Position numbers and translations under genes: made by a program. Shown here piece after piece: positions 24,781 through 33,732 of a stretch of DNA of 64,000 bases. The stretch's first letter is position 1; every line of letters starts with the position of its first letter. The notes beneath the pieces are model-generated. The model did not search any database. It was not told the origin of the DNA and was given only the letters and a program-made list of their open reading frames with translations. Source of the DNA: Chitinophagaceae bacterium (lineage in GTDB: Bacteria; Bacteroidota; Bacteroidia; Chitinophagales; Chitinophagaceae); assembly GCA_016786845.1 (NCBI GenBank), contig JAEUVB010000021.1:1-64000 (forward strand). The letters are read 5' to 3'.

Positions 24781-27294
24781 TTAAAAGAGTTCCCCCTGAA
24801 CATCTTCTTCTTTCTCTTCATTGAGCAAACTAATTTCGAGTAAATCCTTTTCGCAAAGTTTATTTCCAATAGCTTTCCAACCCATGACGTCGACGGCTTC
24901 TTCAAGGTTGACAATCAATTCGCTGGGCAGAAACTTCTTTTTGCCCGTTTTCAATTTTACAATCGGAGAAGGCAATGTTGTCACCCATTCCAGGTAGTTG
25001 CCTTCACCTTCTTTGATAAATTGAAAATTCGTGTTGAGGGTCAGAGTTTCAATTTTAAAACGCTTGACATTAAACTGCTTTTTATCGGCATCATAATAAA
25101 CCGCCGTGAGGACAGCCTGAGGTTTAAACTTTTCGATCATGACCACTTTATCGGCATCATAACGATTGCTGAGCTCTGTTTGAGTCAATGTATAAGAGCC
25201 ATCATTATATAAAGTGAGAATTTTATCTTCTTCACCAAAGGTACCTAAGTACATTCCTTTTTCTTCGAAACTGATACGCCCTACTACATCATCGTACCAA
25301 ACCTTTTTGCCTCCCAATGAGGATGTGCCTTTGCGTTTCAGTTTCACATTTTTGACCGGATATTTAGTAACCTGATTCCCCATACTGCTTCGACCCTTAA
25401 TGCTCAATTCCTCAAAGTCAAATTCAAATACTTTAATTTTTGCTTTGCATGCAGCGGTTAAGGAGACGGTTACCACTTCACTTTCCCCATTCGGATTAAA
25501 GGTAAAATAAATCACCTTGCTTTTTGGCGAACCTTTGGTCAGATCATATTCTTTATCACGGGTAACCCCGGTTACATTGAATCTTTTGGCATAGGCCAAT
25601 CCGCTTTTACCGTCTACATACATCATATTGTATGTGGTGCGTTCATCATTTTTTTTGAAGATGTCGGCATGTATAATATCCTTTCCGATAAATACTTTGT
25701 CCGCCACCTTGACGACTTTCATTTTGCCTTCACGGGTAAATGCAATGATCTGGTCTACATCGGCACAATCGAACAGGAACTCATCTTTCTTCATGCTTGT
25801 TCCGATAAATCCTTCATCCCGGTTGATGTATAACTTCGTATTGGCAATCGCAATTTCAGCCACTTGTATATTGTCGAAAACACGGATCTCTGTTTTGCGT
25901 TCGCGCCCTTTGCCATACTTTTTCAAAAGGTTTTCGTAATAGGCAATCGTGTAATCGTTGAGGTTGGCCAAATGATGTTTGGTATCCTCGATGTTTTTTT
26001 CTACGCCGCGAATATGTTCATCCGCCTTGAATGCATCAAATTTTGAAATTCGTTTGATTTTGATCTCCGTGAGTCTGACCAGGTCTTCTTCCGTAATTTC
26101 ACGGCGGAATAATTTTTTATAGGGTTTTAAGCCTTTATCGATCGCTCCGATAACGCCTTCCCAAGTTTCTTCTTCCTCGATATTCCGGTAAATTCTTTTT
26201 TCAATGAATATTTTTTCTAAAGAAGAATAATGCCAATCGTCCTCCAGTTCGCTTAGCTTAAGTTCCAACTCCAGCCGGAGGAGGTCTTTCGTTTTCTCCG
26301 TGGAAATTTTCAAAAGATCCGATGCCGAAATAAATCTCGGCTTGTCGTCTATGATCACACAGATATTGGGTGAAATACTCACTTCGCAATTCGTAAACGC
26401 ATATAACGCATCTATCGTCTGATCGGGAGTAACACCTGCAGCCAACTGCACTTCAATTTCAACATTGGCTGCTGTATTATCAGTTACCTTTTTAATTTTA
26501 ATCTTGCCATTGTCATTCGCTTTAACAATACTCTCGATGAGCTGTGGCACAGTGACACCGAAAGGTACATTCCGAATGTAAATGGTTTTGCTGTCGGCCT
26601 TTTCGATATGTGAACGCACGCGCACCTTGCCGCCTCGTTTACCGTCGTTATAGTTTGTAACATCCACCATGCCTTCGGTCAAGAAATCAGGGAAGAGTTC
26701 AAATTTTCTTCCTTTGAGATATTTTATAGAAGCATCGATGAGTTCACAAAAGTTGTGGGGTAAAATTTTCGTGGAAAGTCCAACCGCTATCCCTTCGGCC
26801 CCTTGTGCCAGGAGCAGAGGAAACTTCATCGGCAGAGCCACCGGTTCATTTTTACGACCGTCGTAGCTCAATTGCCATTCCGTGATTTTATGATTGAAAG
26901 CGACTTCAAGTGCAAATTTCGACAGTCGGGTTTCAATATATCGCGCAGCGGCAGCGCTATCTCCGGTACGTACGTCCCCCCAATTACCCTGGGTATCGAG
27001 CATTAAGTCTTTCTGCCCGATATTGATAATGGCTTCTCCTATGCTCGCATCTCCATGTGGATGGTACTGCATCGTTTGCCCGATCACATTGGCGACCTTA
27101 TTAAAACGGCCGTCATCCATTTCCTTGAGTGCATGAAAAATTCGTCGTTGCACCGGCTTAAGCCCGTCGAGGCCGGCCGGTACTGCTCTTTCCAGAATCA
27201 CATAGCTGGCATAGTCCAAAAACCAGTTTTGATACATATCGCCAACATGGTTCTGTCCATGCGGCTTATTTTCCAAATTCAAATCGTCTGACAT
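24781..27294 (-). CDS. parC: Type IIA topoisomerase subunit A, topoisomerase IV (ParC) type
   Basis: DNA-cleaving subunit of topoisomerase IV, which decatenates chromosomes. The 837-residue protein (from ATG 27294) has LDYASYVILERAVPAGLDGLKP, the winged-helix QTMQYHPHGDASIGEAI with GNWGDVRTGDSAAAARYIETRL (catalytic Tyr119), a coiled-coil tower and a beta-pinwheel C-terminal part (about 500-800). The GyrA box is not seen, which favours ParC. An ATG at 27351 would add 19 residues, but TACATTTG (27311-27304) lies between it and 27294, so I prefer 27294. parE is not adjacent. Divergent from the DUF4271 gene. Confidence 0.93.
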   Translation of the reverse strand: MSDDLNLENKPHGQNHVGDMYQNWFLDYASYVILERAVPAGLDGLKPVQRRIFHALKEMDDGRFNKVANVIGQTMQYHPHGDASIGEAIINIGQKDLMLDTQGNWGDVRTGDSAAAARYIETRLSKFALEVAFNHKITEWQLSYDGRKNEPVALPMKFPLLLAQGAEGIAVGLSTKILPHNFCELIDASIKYLKGRKFELFPDFLTEGMVDVTNYNDGKRGGKVRVRSHIEKADSKTIYIRNVPFGVTVPQLIESIVKANDNGKIKIKKVTDNTAANVEIEVQLAAGVTPDQTIDALYAFTNCEVSISPNICVIIDDKPRFISASDLLKISTEKTKDLLRLELELKLSELEDDWHYSSLEKIFIEKRIYRNIEEEETWEGVIGAIDKGLKPYKKLFRREITEEDLVRLTEIKIKRISKFDAFKADEHIRGVEKNIEDTKHHLANLNDYTIAYYENLLKKYGKGRERKTEIRVFDNIQVAEIAIANTKLYINRDEGFIGTSMKKDEFLFDCADVDQIIAFTREGKMKVVKVADKVFIGKDIIHADIFKKNDERTTYNMMYVDGKSGLAYAKRFNVTGVTRDKEYDLTKGSPKSKVIYFTFNPNGESEVVTVSLTAACKAKIKVFEFDFEELSIKGRSSMGNQVTKYPVKNVKLKRKGTSSLGGKKVWYDDVVGRISFEEKGMYLGTFGEEDKILTLYNDGSYTLTQTELSNRYDADKVVMIEKFKPQAVLTAVYYDADKKQFNVKRFKIETLTLNTNFQFIKEGEGNYLEWVTTLPSPIVKLKTGKKKFLPSELIVNLEEAVDVMGWKAIGNKLCEKDLLEISLLNEEKEEDVQGELF

Positions 27295-27410
27295 AGGGTG
27301 GTGCAAATGTAATCGGTACAGGTCTTTTTTTATCGACCGAGTTAATAACATGTCTGTTGAATAAATTCTCTAAAGGGTCTGGACGCGGCCCTTACATTTG
27401 CGCTGCCGCT

Positions 27411-28259
27411 ATGCTGCTACGTACGCTATTATTATTCTTCCTAATTTATTCCGGTTCTGATTCGTCTCTTGTCATGGCGCAATCGGCACCGTCCGGAATA
27501 GTACCGGCTATGTCGAATATTGGCCAGGCCTATAAAAATGACATTCAATTACTGCAGGGCCACCCCATGTTGGAAAAGAATCAGAAAGGGCCGGTGGTGA
27601 AGGCCTTGCCCCGAAAAAGCGAAAATAAATCCGGGGTCTTTTTTATTGCCATGGCTTTTTTATTTGCTTTTGCCGGTATCAAACAAGCCTATCCCAAGTA
27701 TTTCAGCAACTTATATGACCTCTTTACCTCTTTCAATATTTCCAAACGGCAAATCAGGGAGCAACTCGAAAATGATAAAGTGGCTTCATGGTGGTTTTAC
27801 ATGTTTTACTTTATCACGCTTGCTTTTTTAGCATACCTCATTGCCGGTCGATATACGCCACTCACCGATAGCCGCAGCCCGTTTCTCTTCTTTTTTATTT
27901 GCCTGTGCATTATTGTCGTTTTCAGTTTACTTAAAATCATTTTATTGAAATTGATTTCCTGGGTTTTTCAAAAGAAAGAAATCGTAGAACAATATTTATT
28001 TAATAGTGCCATAACCAATGAATTTTCCGGGGTCATGTTGTTCCCTTTGTGCATCATTTTGTTGCTGGTTAGGCAAAATCTTCAGGTATATTTTCTTTTC
28101 ATGGCAATAGGCATTGGAATGATCATGTTGATTTTCAAATACTTACGCATTTACAAGGGGATTAATAATTTATTACGAATAGATTTTATTCACTTTTTAT
28201 TATACCTTTGCGCCTTTGAAATCATGCCTGTTCTAGTTTTCCTGAAACTTGTCCGGTAG
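27411..28259 (+). CDS. DUF4271 integral membrane protein
   Basis: Uncharacterised multi-pass membrane protein found across Bacteroidota. From ATG 27411 the product is 282 residues: a signal peptide MLLRTLLLFFLIYSGSDSSLVMAQ, a charged linker to about 85, then membrane segments (FFIAMAFLFAFAGI; WWFYMFYFITLAFLAYLIAG; FLFFFICLCIIVVFSLLKI; GVMLFPLCIILLL; YFLFMAIGIGMIMLIF; IHFLLYLCAFEIMPVLVFLK). A TTG start at 27357 is possible, but TACATTTG at 27393-27400 sits 10 nt before the ATG and supports 27411. The adjacent hemD downstream (51 bp) is a frequent neighbour of this family, from memory. Confidence 0.8.
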   Translation: MLLRTLLLFFLIYSGSDSSLVMAQSAPSGIVPAMSNIGQAYKNDIQLLQGHPMLEKNQKGPVVKALPRKSENKSGVFFIAMAFLFAFAGIKQAYPKYFSNLYDLFTSFNISKRQIREQLENDKVASWWFYMFYFITLAFLAYLIAGRYTPLTDSRSPFLFFFICLCIIVVFSLLKIILLKLISWVFQKKEIVEQYLFNSAITNEFSGVMLFPLCIILLLVRQNLQVYFLFMAIGIGMIMLIFKYLRIYKGINNLLRIDFIHFLLYLCAFEIMPVLVFLKLVR

Positions 28260-28310
28260 ATTGTCAAGCGGCCTTTTCAAATTTCTAATTCAGCGTATTC
28301 GATAAATTGT

Positions 28311-29123
28311 ATGGTTAAAGTTGCAACACAGAAAGCGTCAAAGGTTAAATCAACAGCACAGACTGCTCCTGCAATTAAAACTATTCTGATTACTCAGCCC
28401 AAACCGGAGTCTGAGAAATCTCCATATTACGATTTGGAAAAAAAATATAGTGTCCATCTTGACTTCTGCCCTTTTATTTTGGTAGAAGGCATTCCCTCCA
28501 AGGATTTCCGCAAACAGAAAATAGAAATTTCCAATTACAGCGCGATTATTTTCAACAGCCGTAATGCCATTGACCACTTCTTCAGAATCTGTGAAGAACT
28601 GAAGATCAAGATTTCACCGGAAATGAAGTATTTCTGCATTACGGAGGCCATTGCGCTTTATTTGCAGAAGTTTATAGTTTACCGGAAACGTAAAATTTTT
28701 TATGGTGAAGATGGTTCCATCAATAGCATGTTGGAAGTTATCGCCAAACACAAGTCCAAAGAAAAATATTTGGTGCCGGTAAACGATATCTGCAGAAATG
28801 AAACCTTGGATTGTTTGCAAAAAAACAACCTTGAATACGCTGAAATCGTACTCTACAAGACTGTTTGCAATGATGTAAAGGATTTATTGGCAAAGAAACA
28901 TGACATGATTGTATTTTTTACACCGGGCGGTGTAAAATCCTTATTTGAAAACCAACCTAAGTTTGTACAAAACGGCACTGTGATTGGCGCCTTTGGACCT
29001 ATTACCACCAAAGCGGCTGAAGATGCCGGACTGAATTTGCAGATCAAGGCTCCTATGCCTAAAGCGCCTTCTATGGTAGCGGCTATCGACATTTATTTGT
29101 CCCAAACCCTTTCTAAGAAATAG
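28311..29123 (+). CDS. hemD: Uroporphyrinogen-III synthase (HemD)
   Basis: Cyclises hydroxymethylbilane to uroporphyrinogen III in haem synthesis. The 270-residue protein has a basic Ala/Thr/Lys-rich leader of about 25 residues, then TILITQPKPESEKSPYYDLEKK, IFNSRNAIDHFF (first half-domain), KYFCITEAIALYLQ, and YLVPVNDICRNETLDCLQKNN, VLYKTVCNDV, VFFTPGGVKSLFEN and TVIGAFGPITTKAAEDAGL (the conserved C-terminal motif). HemD proteins diverge greatly in sequence, but the order of motifs is right. It follows the DUF4271 gene and could provide haem for the oxidases in the window; no other hem genes are linked. Confidence 0.88.
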   Translation: MVKVATQKASKVKSTAQTAPAIKTILITQPKPESEKSPYYDLEKKYSVHLDFCPFILVEGIPSKDFRKQKIEISNYSAIIFNSRNAIDHFFRICEELKIKISPEMKYFCITEAIALYLQKFIVYRKRKIFYGEDGSINSMLEVIAKHKSKEKYLVPVNDICRNETLDCLQKNNLEYAEIVLYKTVCNDVKDLLAKKHDMIVFFTPGGVKSLFENQPKFVQNGTVIGAFGPITTKAAEDAGLNLQIKAPMPKAPSMVAAIDIYLSQTLSKK

Positions 29124-29570
29124 TTATTTTTCTTTAGGATTTTCTGACTGCGGAAGGATTCGGGTAGTTAGCGTATCCTTTGCTGACAAATCATTCATGG
29201 CATTCTCTTTCGCCATTTTTTCTTTCCACTTTTGTTCCCGTTTTTCGCGTTGCCAGTCATCATATCGGAGAAATTGTTCCGGGCGCATCACATTTCGGTA
29301 CAAGGTATCGCGATGCTTGAGAATCGCTATGGTCGCTTTCTTTTGCAATGCAGGGTCGGGTTTGGAAGCGTACATAGAATCGAACTGTTTTGAAACCTGA
29401 ACATTAATTAGAAAAATGCTATCCAATTGAAGGGTATCCAAAGAAATCACCGCGGTTAATTCATCCGTATATTTTCTGGCTTTTTCTTCGGGGGTTTTTC
29501 GTTTGTAGGTTTGGGTAAAGGCCGTGATTCCGCAAAAGAGCAGCAAGCTGAAGATCATTGATTTTTTCAT
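29124..29570 (-). CDS. Hypothetical secreted helical protein
   Basis: I do not recognise this family. The 148-residue product has a signal peptide (MKKSMIFSLLLFCGITAFTQ) and a charged, mainly helical body: TPEEKARKYTDELTAVISLDTLQLDSIFLINVQVSKQF, then KKATIAILKHRDTLYRNVMRPEQFLRYDDWQREKREQK. The pattern of DSIF..N and EQF..Y..W is like small periplasmic helical proteins of the Spy/DUF4890 kind, which is a weak guess. The stop codon of hemD abuts its end directly (convergent, no gap). No terminator hairpin can fit between the two. Confidence 0.7.
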   Translation of the reverse strand: MKKSMIFSLLLFCGITAFTQTYKRKTPEEKARKYTDELTAVISLDTLQLDSIFLINVQVSKQFDSMYASKPDPALQKKATIAILKHRDTLYRNVMRPEQFLRYDDWQREKREQKWKEKMAKENAMNDLSAKDTLTTRILPQSENPKEK

Positions 29571-29645
29571 AACAGTTTAGTTTTTAATGTTTATCAAAAA
29601 AGGTTGGAAATCCTGATGAACAGGGATTTTCCGCAATATCATTAC

Positions 29646-30290
29646 TTAATTTCCCATAAGTTCCTTCAACATATCCATCACACCCCCTTGAGGCTGTCCG
29701 TTATGCTGTCCGGCACTTCCTGCTGCTTGTCCGATGAGGCCCGTCAAGTCGTCGAGCCCCATTCCACCATCATGATTGGTATCTAACCCACCATGAGAAA
29801 GGTTCTTCAGGATGCCGCCAAAATCGATACCGCCGCCATTGGGCTGTGGTGTAAGACCCGGAATTTGAACTCCACTTCCTCCTTGTGGCGCCCCGCCAAT
29901 TAAACTCCCGATCACACCATTGATATCGAATGAACTATCATTGGGGTCATTGGTTTTCTGGACCAAACGAGATAAAACTTTAGGAATCAGCGAACCGGCC
30001 ATTTGTGTCGCCACAGGACTGTCGATTCCGAATTTTTTCATGAGCGAGTCGATCAAATTGCCACTGATGCCGGACGCGATGGGATTATTCGCCCCTGATT
30101 CGCTGTTTCCGGTAAACATCCCCAGCACGTCTTTGAGCCCGCCATTGGATAATGCACTTTGTAAACCACCGAATACCGAATCCGTCGCCAATCCAACTGC
30201 ATGATTATTCATTTCGTTTGGAATAGCAGGGTTCTCAATAATTTCTTCTTGAGATTCGGTTTGTATCAATTTAAATAACTGGTCTAACAT
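29646..30290 (-). CDS. Hypothetical protein with an EF-hand-like loop
   Basis: Unrecognised 214-residue product. From ATG 30290 it begins MLDQLFKLIQTESQEEIIEN and lacks a signal peptide. The middle is Gly/Asn/Ser-rich (FTGNSESGANNPIASGISGN) with two amphipathic helices (LIDSLMKKFGI and QMAGSLIPKVLSRLV). The C-terminus has DTNHDGGMGLDD, which fits a 12-residue EF-hand loop (D1, N3, D5, G6, D12), set in Gly-rich flanks. An in-frame ATG at 30362 exists, but the added residues are unlike the rest. Weak resemblance to YidB/DUF937-like proteins. It follows moaCB on the same strand by 73 bp. Confidence 0.65.
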   Translation of the reverse strand: MLDQLFKLIQTESQEEIIENPAIPNEMNNHAVGLATDSVFGGLQSALSNGGLKDVLGMFTGNSESGANNPIASGISGNLIDSLMKKFGIDSPVATQMAGSLIPKVLSRLVQKTNDPNDSSFDINGVIGSLIGGAPQGGSGVQIPGLTPQPNGGGIDFGGILKNLSHGGLDTNHDGGMGLDDLTGLIGQAAGSAGQHNGQPQGGVMDMLKELMGN

Positions 30291-30363
30291 ATATGCGTTT
30301 GAGTGAACAAATCTAAAATAAAAACTGACGGGAAACATCACATTTGAGAGCAGATCACCCACA

Positions 30364-31278
30364 TTAACTTTCGTGTTGCATTCCGCTCAAAACCCTGAAT
30401 ATATGTTTGACATATGGGAACAATGCCTGCATAGTTTCTACGGCTCCCCGGGTGGACCCGGGCAGGGTAATGACCAAGGTTTTTCCGGCAAATCCCGCCA
30501 CTCCTCTCGACAACATCGCATAGGGAGTTCGCTCCTGACCATATGCCCTGGCGGCTTCCATCAGTCCGGGAATTTCCCGATCGAGCATGGGCAAAACCGT
30601 TTCAGGCGTTATATCCCGGGGCGAAAGGCCTGTACCTCCGGTGAATAAAACCAAATCGTAGGATTCCTGTATGCAAGTTTGCAATGACGCTCGGATCATC
30701 TCCGCCTCATCAGCAATCACTTGAAATGAAGCGGTTTCTATATCATGCTGCTGCAATAGGTCAGAGACGCTTTTCCCGGCCTTGTCCTCTTTTTTTCCGG
30801 CATAAACTGTATCGCTGCAAACGATGACCGCAGCCTTTAGGGGGCGAACTTTTTCTAGTTTAAAATCCGATTTGCCCCCATTCTTGTGTAGCAATCGGAT
30901 GTTACGAATTTCAATGCCCTTGTCTATAGGTTTCAACATATCATACATCGTTAAAGCGGCTATAGAAACGCCATGCATGGCTTCTACCTCCACACCGGTT
31001 TTGTATATGGTTGCTACTTCTGCCTGAATGATCACTTTGTCTTCTTCAATTTGATAGGTGAAGGATGCGTACTCAATAGGCAAGGGGTGACAATCCGGAA
31101 TCACATCACTGGTTTTCTTAATGGCCAGAAGCCCGGCGGCACGAGAAAACTCCATCACATCACCTTTTGGGACGGTTCGATTCAGAATGGCCTGTATGGT
31201 TTCCGGGCGACTCACATATAATTCTGCAACAGCCGTTGAGCTTCTGAGGGTAGTGATTTTATTCAGGATATCGACCAT
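30364..31278 (-). CDS. moaCB: MoaC-MoaB fusion, molybdenum cofactor biosynthesis
   Basis: Two cofactor steps on one chain. Residues 1-150 are MoaC (cyclic pyranopterin monophosphate synthase): MVDILNKITTLRSSTAVAEL, MEFSRAAGLLAIKKTSDVIPDCHPLPI and the GVEVEAMHGVSIAALTMYDMLK signature with the conserved KTGVEMEA-like segment. Residues 160-304 are MoaB/MogA (molybdopterin adenylylation): IVCSDTVYAGKKEDKAGK, VLFTGGTGLSPRDITPE and ITLPGSTRGAVETM. Both halves keep the known motifs. No moaA, moaD, moaE or moeA is nearby, so it is isolated in this window. ATG 31278. Confidence 0.93.
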   Translation of the reverse strand: MVDILNKITTLRSSTAVAELYVSRPETIQAILNRTVPKGDVMEFSRAAGLLAIKKTSDVIPDCHPLPIEYASFTYQIEEDKVIIQAEVATIYKTGVEVEAMHGVSIAALTMYDMLKPIDKGIEIRNIRLLHKNGGKSDFKLEKVRPLKAAVIVCSDTVYAGKKEDKAGKSVSDLLQQHDIETASFQVIADEAEMIRASLQTCIQESYDLVLFTGGTGLSPRDITPETVLPMLDREIPGLMEAARAYGQERTPYAMLSRGVAGFAGKTLVITLPGSTRGAVETMQALFPYVKHIFRVLSGMQHES

Positions 31279-31335
31279 ATCGATTCGGATTTGCGTAAAA
31301 ATACACCGACCGGCGATGTCTATGAAAAGATATTA

Positions 31336-31366
31336 TTTCGGCTGTCACAAATCCCCTTTACTTTTG
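31336..31366 (+). promoter_or_regulatory. Promoter of lipB (leaderless candidate)
   Basis: TTTC (31336-31339, -33 like), a 19-bp spacer and TACTTTTG (31359-31366), a perfect TAnnTTTG -7 box that ends 4 nt before ATG 31371. Transcription would begin at or next to the start codon. Confidence 0.6.
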
Positions 31367-31370
31367 CCGC

Positions 31371-32087
31371 ATGAAGGTGCCCGTCACGTATAAACATTTA
31401 GGCCGAATAGAATATCAAAAAGCCTGGGATTATCAGGAACAGTTGTTGGCCGAAAATCTGGATATTAAGAAACGAAATCGCGACAGAGAATTGGCTCAAT
31501 CTTCAGAAACACCACAGATCACCCATAATCATTTACTTTTTTGCGAACATGATCCGGTATTTACTTTGGGCAAGAGTGGACATATCGAGAATCTGTTGGT
31601 CAATAACCAATACCTGGCCGATCAGGGCATTTCATTTTTCAAAACCAATCGTGGCGGAGACATTACCTTTCATGGTCCCGGACAAATTGTGGGATATCCC
31701 ATATTGGATCTCGAACGTTTTAAGCCTGACATTGTGTGGTATATGCGGAACCTGGAAGAAATCATCATTCGAACATTGGCCCATTGGGGCATCAGCGCCG
31801 AAAGAAGCGAAGGCGAAACCGGTGTTTGGCTCGATACAGACAAGCCTCATTTGGCCAGAAAAATATGTGCCATGGGTGTTAGAACCAGTAGATGGATCAC
31901 CATGCATGGTTTTGCCCTCAATGTCAATACCGACCTGAAGTACTTTAATATGATAGTGCCCTGCGGGATACAACACAAACAGGTAACCAGCATGGAAAAA
32001 GAGCTGGGTGGGAAGGTTTCCTTTGACGAAGTGGTCCAAAAAATCAAATACTATTTTGAGGAAGTCTTTAACACGACTCCTGTATAG
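31371..32087 (+). CDS. lipB: Octanoyl-[acyl-carrier-protein]:protein N-octanoyltransferase LipB
   Basis: Moves octanoate from ACP to lipoyl domains. The 238-residue protein has TYKHLGRIEYQKAWDYQE, FCEHDPVFTLGKSG, RGGDITFHGPGQIVGYPI, and the catalytic pair: Lys in RKICAMGVRTSRW and Cys in IVPCGIQHKQVTSM. All known LipB motifs are in order. A 20-residue insertion rich in Lys/Arg (NLDIKKRNRDRELAQSSETPQ) sits early, as often in this phylum. Preceded by a clear -7 box; divergent from moaCB. lipA is not in the window. Confidence 0.95.
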   Translation: MKVPVTYKHLGRIEYQKAWDYQEQLLAENLDIKKRNRDRELAQSSETPQITHNHLLFCEHDPVFTLGKSGHIENLLVNNQYLADQGISFFKTNRGGDITFHGPGQIVGYPILDLERFKPDIVWYMRNLEEIIIRTLAHWGISAERSEGETGVWLDTDKPHLARKICAMGVRTSRWITMHGFALNVNTDLKYFNMIVPCGIQHKQVTSMEKELGGKVSFDEVVQKIKYYFEEVFNTTPV

Positions 32088-32134
32088 TATGTTATATGAT
32101 TAATTTATAACTTGCAGTCGATAATGCATTTTCT

Positions 32135-33541
32135 ATGAAACGAATCTTACCTCTATTTCTCTTGCTGTTTATATTATTTTCCAGCATATCCCGTGCGCAA
32201 AACTGTGCCTGGACACACTCTATTTCAGGCTATGATGTAACCTTTAACCATATGTGGCCTTTAGCCGGGATATATTCACTGGACAGTATTCGCCTGAATT
32301 ATGGTGATGCTACCACCCAACTTAAAGTATCCCCCAATATCGGTGTAAGTACCCTGCATACTTATCCCGGTCCGGGGAACTACTATGCCTGTATCATCCG
32401 CTATATATCTTCCCTGGGAAATCCGGGCGTGCCCATACCCTGTACCTATTGCGATAGTATCATTATTCCCGCCAGTAATAATTGCTTCGTAAATGCCGGT
32501 TATACCAACACGGTTTCCGGTAATACCGCCAGTTTTACCAATACCTCGACCTGTGCCGTTTGTACAAGTATTTCGTATAGTTGGGATTTCGGGGATGGAA
32601 GCCCGCTATCCAATGCCGTATCTCCCACGCATACCTACGCTGCTTCGGGTACTTATGCCGTGTGCCTGATCGCTACCGGGGTAAATCCCAATGCGGTGAC
32701 CTGCTCGGATACCATCTGCATGAATATCACCATTAGCGCCAGCATCCCCTGTACCTCCCTGGCTTCCTATTCTTACATCCTAAGTGCTCTGACGGCCAAT
32801 TTTACCAACACAGGTACCTGCACCAATTGTACCTCTACCAGCTATGCCTGGGATTTTGGAGATGGCAGTCCGATATCCAATGCCATATCACCCTCGCATA
32901 CTTATAGCACTTCGGGTACCTATACGGTATGCCTGACCCAAACCGGCGTGGATAATCAGCTCAATACCTGCGTGGATGACACCTGTATGGTTATTACGGT
33001 ACCTCCGGCCGGCAATCCTTGTTTGGCAACCGCCAATTTCAGTGCTGCGGTGTCGGGACTGACAGCCAATTTTACGAATTCCAGCACCTGCAGCAATTGC
33101 AATACGACATCCTATACATGGGATTTTGGTGACGGACAAACCTCCGGGTTGACAAGCCCTTCCCACACTTACACTACCGGTGGCTCTTACAACGTGTGCG
33201 TCTATGTAAACGGTAACAGCTCGAATCTGCAAACCTGTTCAGACACGATGTGTAAAGTTGTAGTGGTAAATGCAAGCGGTGTTACGGATTATCAGACCGG
33301 CACCTTGCACCTTTTTCCCAATCCGGCTTCAGGGCAGGTTACTCTGGATATACCCGGTTCAGACAAGTCAGGTGAATTGGTTATTCAGGATCTGACAGGA
33401 CGGATTATGCGCAGGCAGTCGCTAACCCCGGGCGCAAGCAGCCTTCTATTAGATATTAAATTCCTGAGCATGGGCAATTATATCCTTCGGGTTCATACAT
33501 CGACGGGTTACTATAAAGCGCTATTGTCCGTCAACAATTAA
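32135..33541 (+). CDS. Secreted PKD-repeat protein with type IX secretion C-terminal domain
   Basis: Cell-surface or secreted protein of 468 residues. Signal peptide MKRILPLFLLLFILFSSISRAQ; an N-terminal Cys-containing domain (about 25-110); three tandem PKD domains (about 115-205, 205-300, 300-385) each with SYxWDFGDG and SPxHTY, and each with a C-x2-C pair (CAVC, CTNC, CSNC) about 5 residues before the WDFGDG. The last part, about 395-468 (GTLHLFPNPASGQVTLDI, LVIQDLTGRIMRR, SMGNYILRVHTSTGYYKALLSV), is a type A T9SS sorting domain. Adhesin or matrix role is likely but unproved. ATG 32135 follows a TAACTTGC box. Confidence 0.85.
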   Translation: MKRILPLFLLLFILFSSISRAQNCAWTHSISGYDVTFNHMWPLAGIYSLDSIRLNYGDATTQLKVSPNIGVSTLHTYPGPGNYYACIIRYISSLGNPGVPIPCTYCDSIIIPASNNCFVNAGYTNTVSGNTASFTNTSTCAVCTSISYSWDFGDGSPLSNAVSPTHTYAASGTYAVCLIATGVNPNAVTCSDTICMNITISASIPCTSLASYSYILSALTANFTNTGTCTNCTSTSYAWDFGDGSPISNAISPSHTYSTSGTYTVCLTQTGVDNQLNTCVDDTCMVITVPPAGNPCLATANFSAAVSGLTANFTNSSTCSNCNTTSYTWDFGDGQTSGLTSPSHTYTTGGSYNVCVYVNGNSSNLQTCSDTMCKVVVVNASGVTDYQTGTLHLFPNPASGQVTLDIPGSDKSGELVIQDLTGRIMRRQSLTPGASSLLLDIKFLSMGNYILRVHTSTGYYKALLSVNN

Positions 33542-33579
33542 GTACCCCTGCCCGTGGCCTCGGCCCTATTAGCTCGCAG

Positions 33580-33609
33580 AGGACCAAGGATTCCGAATCT
33601 GAGGGTCCT
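33580..33609. repeat. Stem-loop downstream of the PKD protein gene
   Basis: AGGACC (33580-33585) and GGTCCT (33604-33609) pair around an inner ATT/AAT stem. It lies in the 191-bp gap between the PKD gene and the oxidase genes. No T tract follows, so terminator function is uncertain. Confidence 0.35.
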
Positions 33610-33673
33610 GCAACCTAATAAATTGAAGGGTTTATACAGGTCTTTACCCTCCGGATAAAAAATGTTTTTTTAC

Positions 33674-33704
33674 TTTGATTCTACGCTTTTGCAGATTAAA
33701 TTTG
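33674..33704 (+). promoter_or_regulatory. Promoter of the oxidase subunit III/IV operon
   Basis: TTTG (33674-33677) and TAAATTTG (33697-33704) with a 19-bp spacer match the Bacteroidota -33/-7 consensus exactly. The start codon at 33733 follows 28 nt later. Confidence 0.7.
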
Positions 33705-33732
33705 CTTCCCTTAAAGGGATTACTTCCTATAC

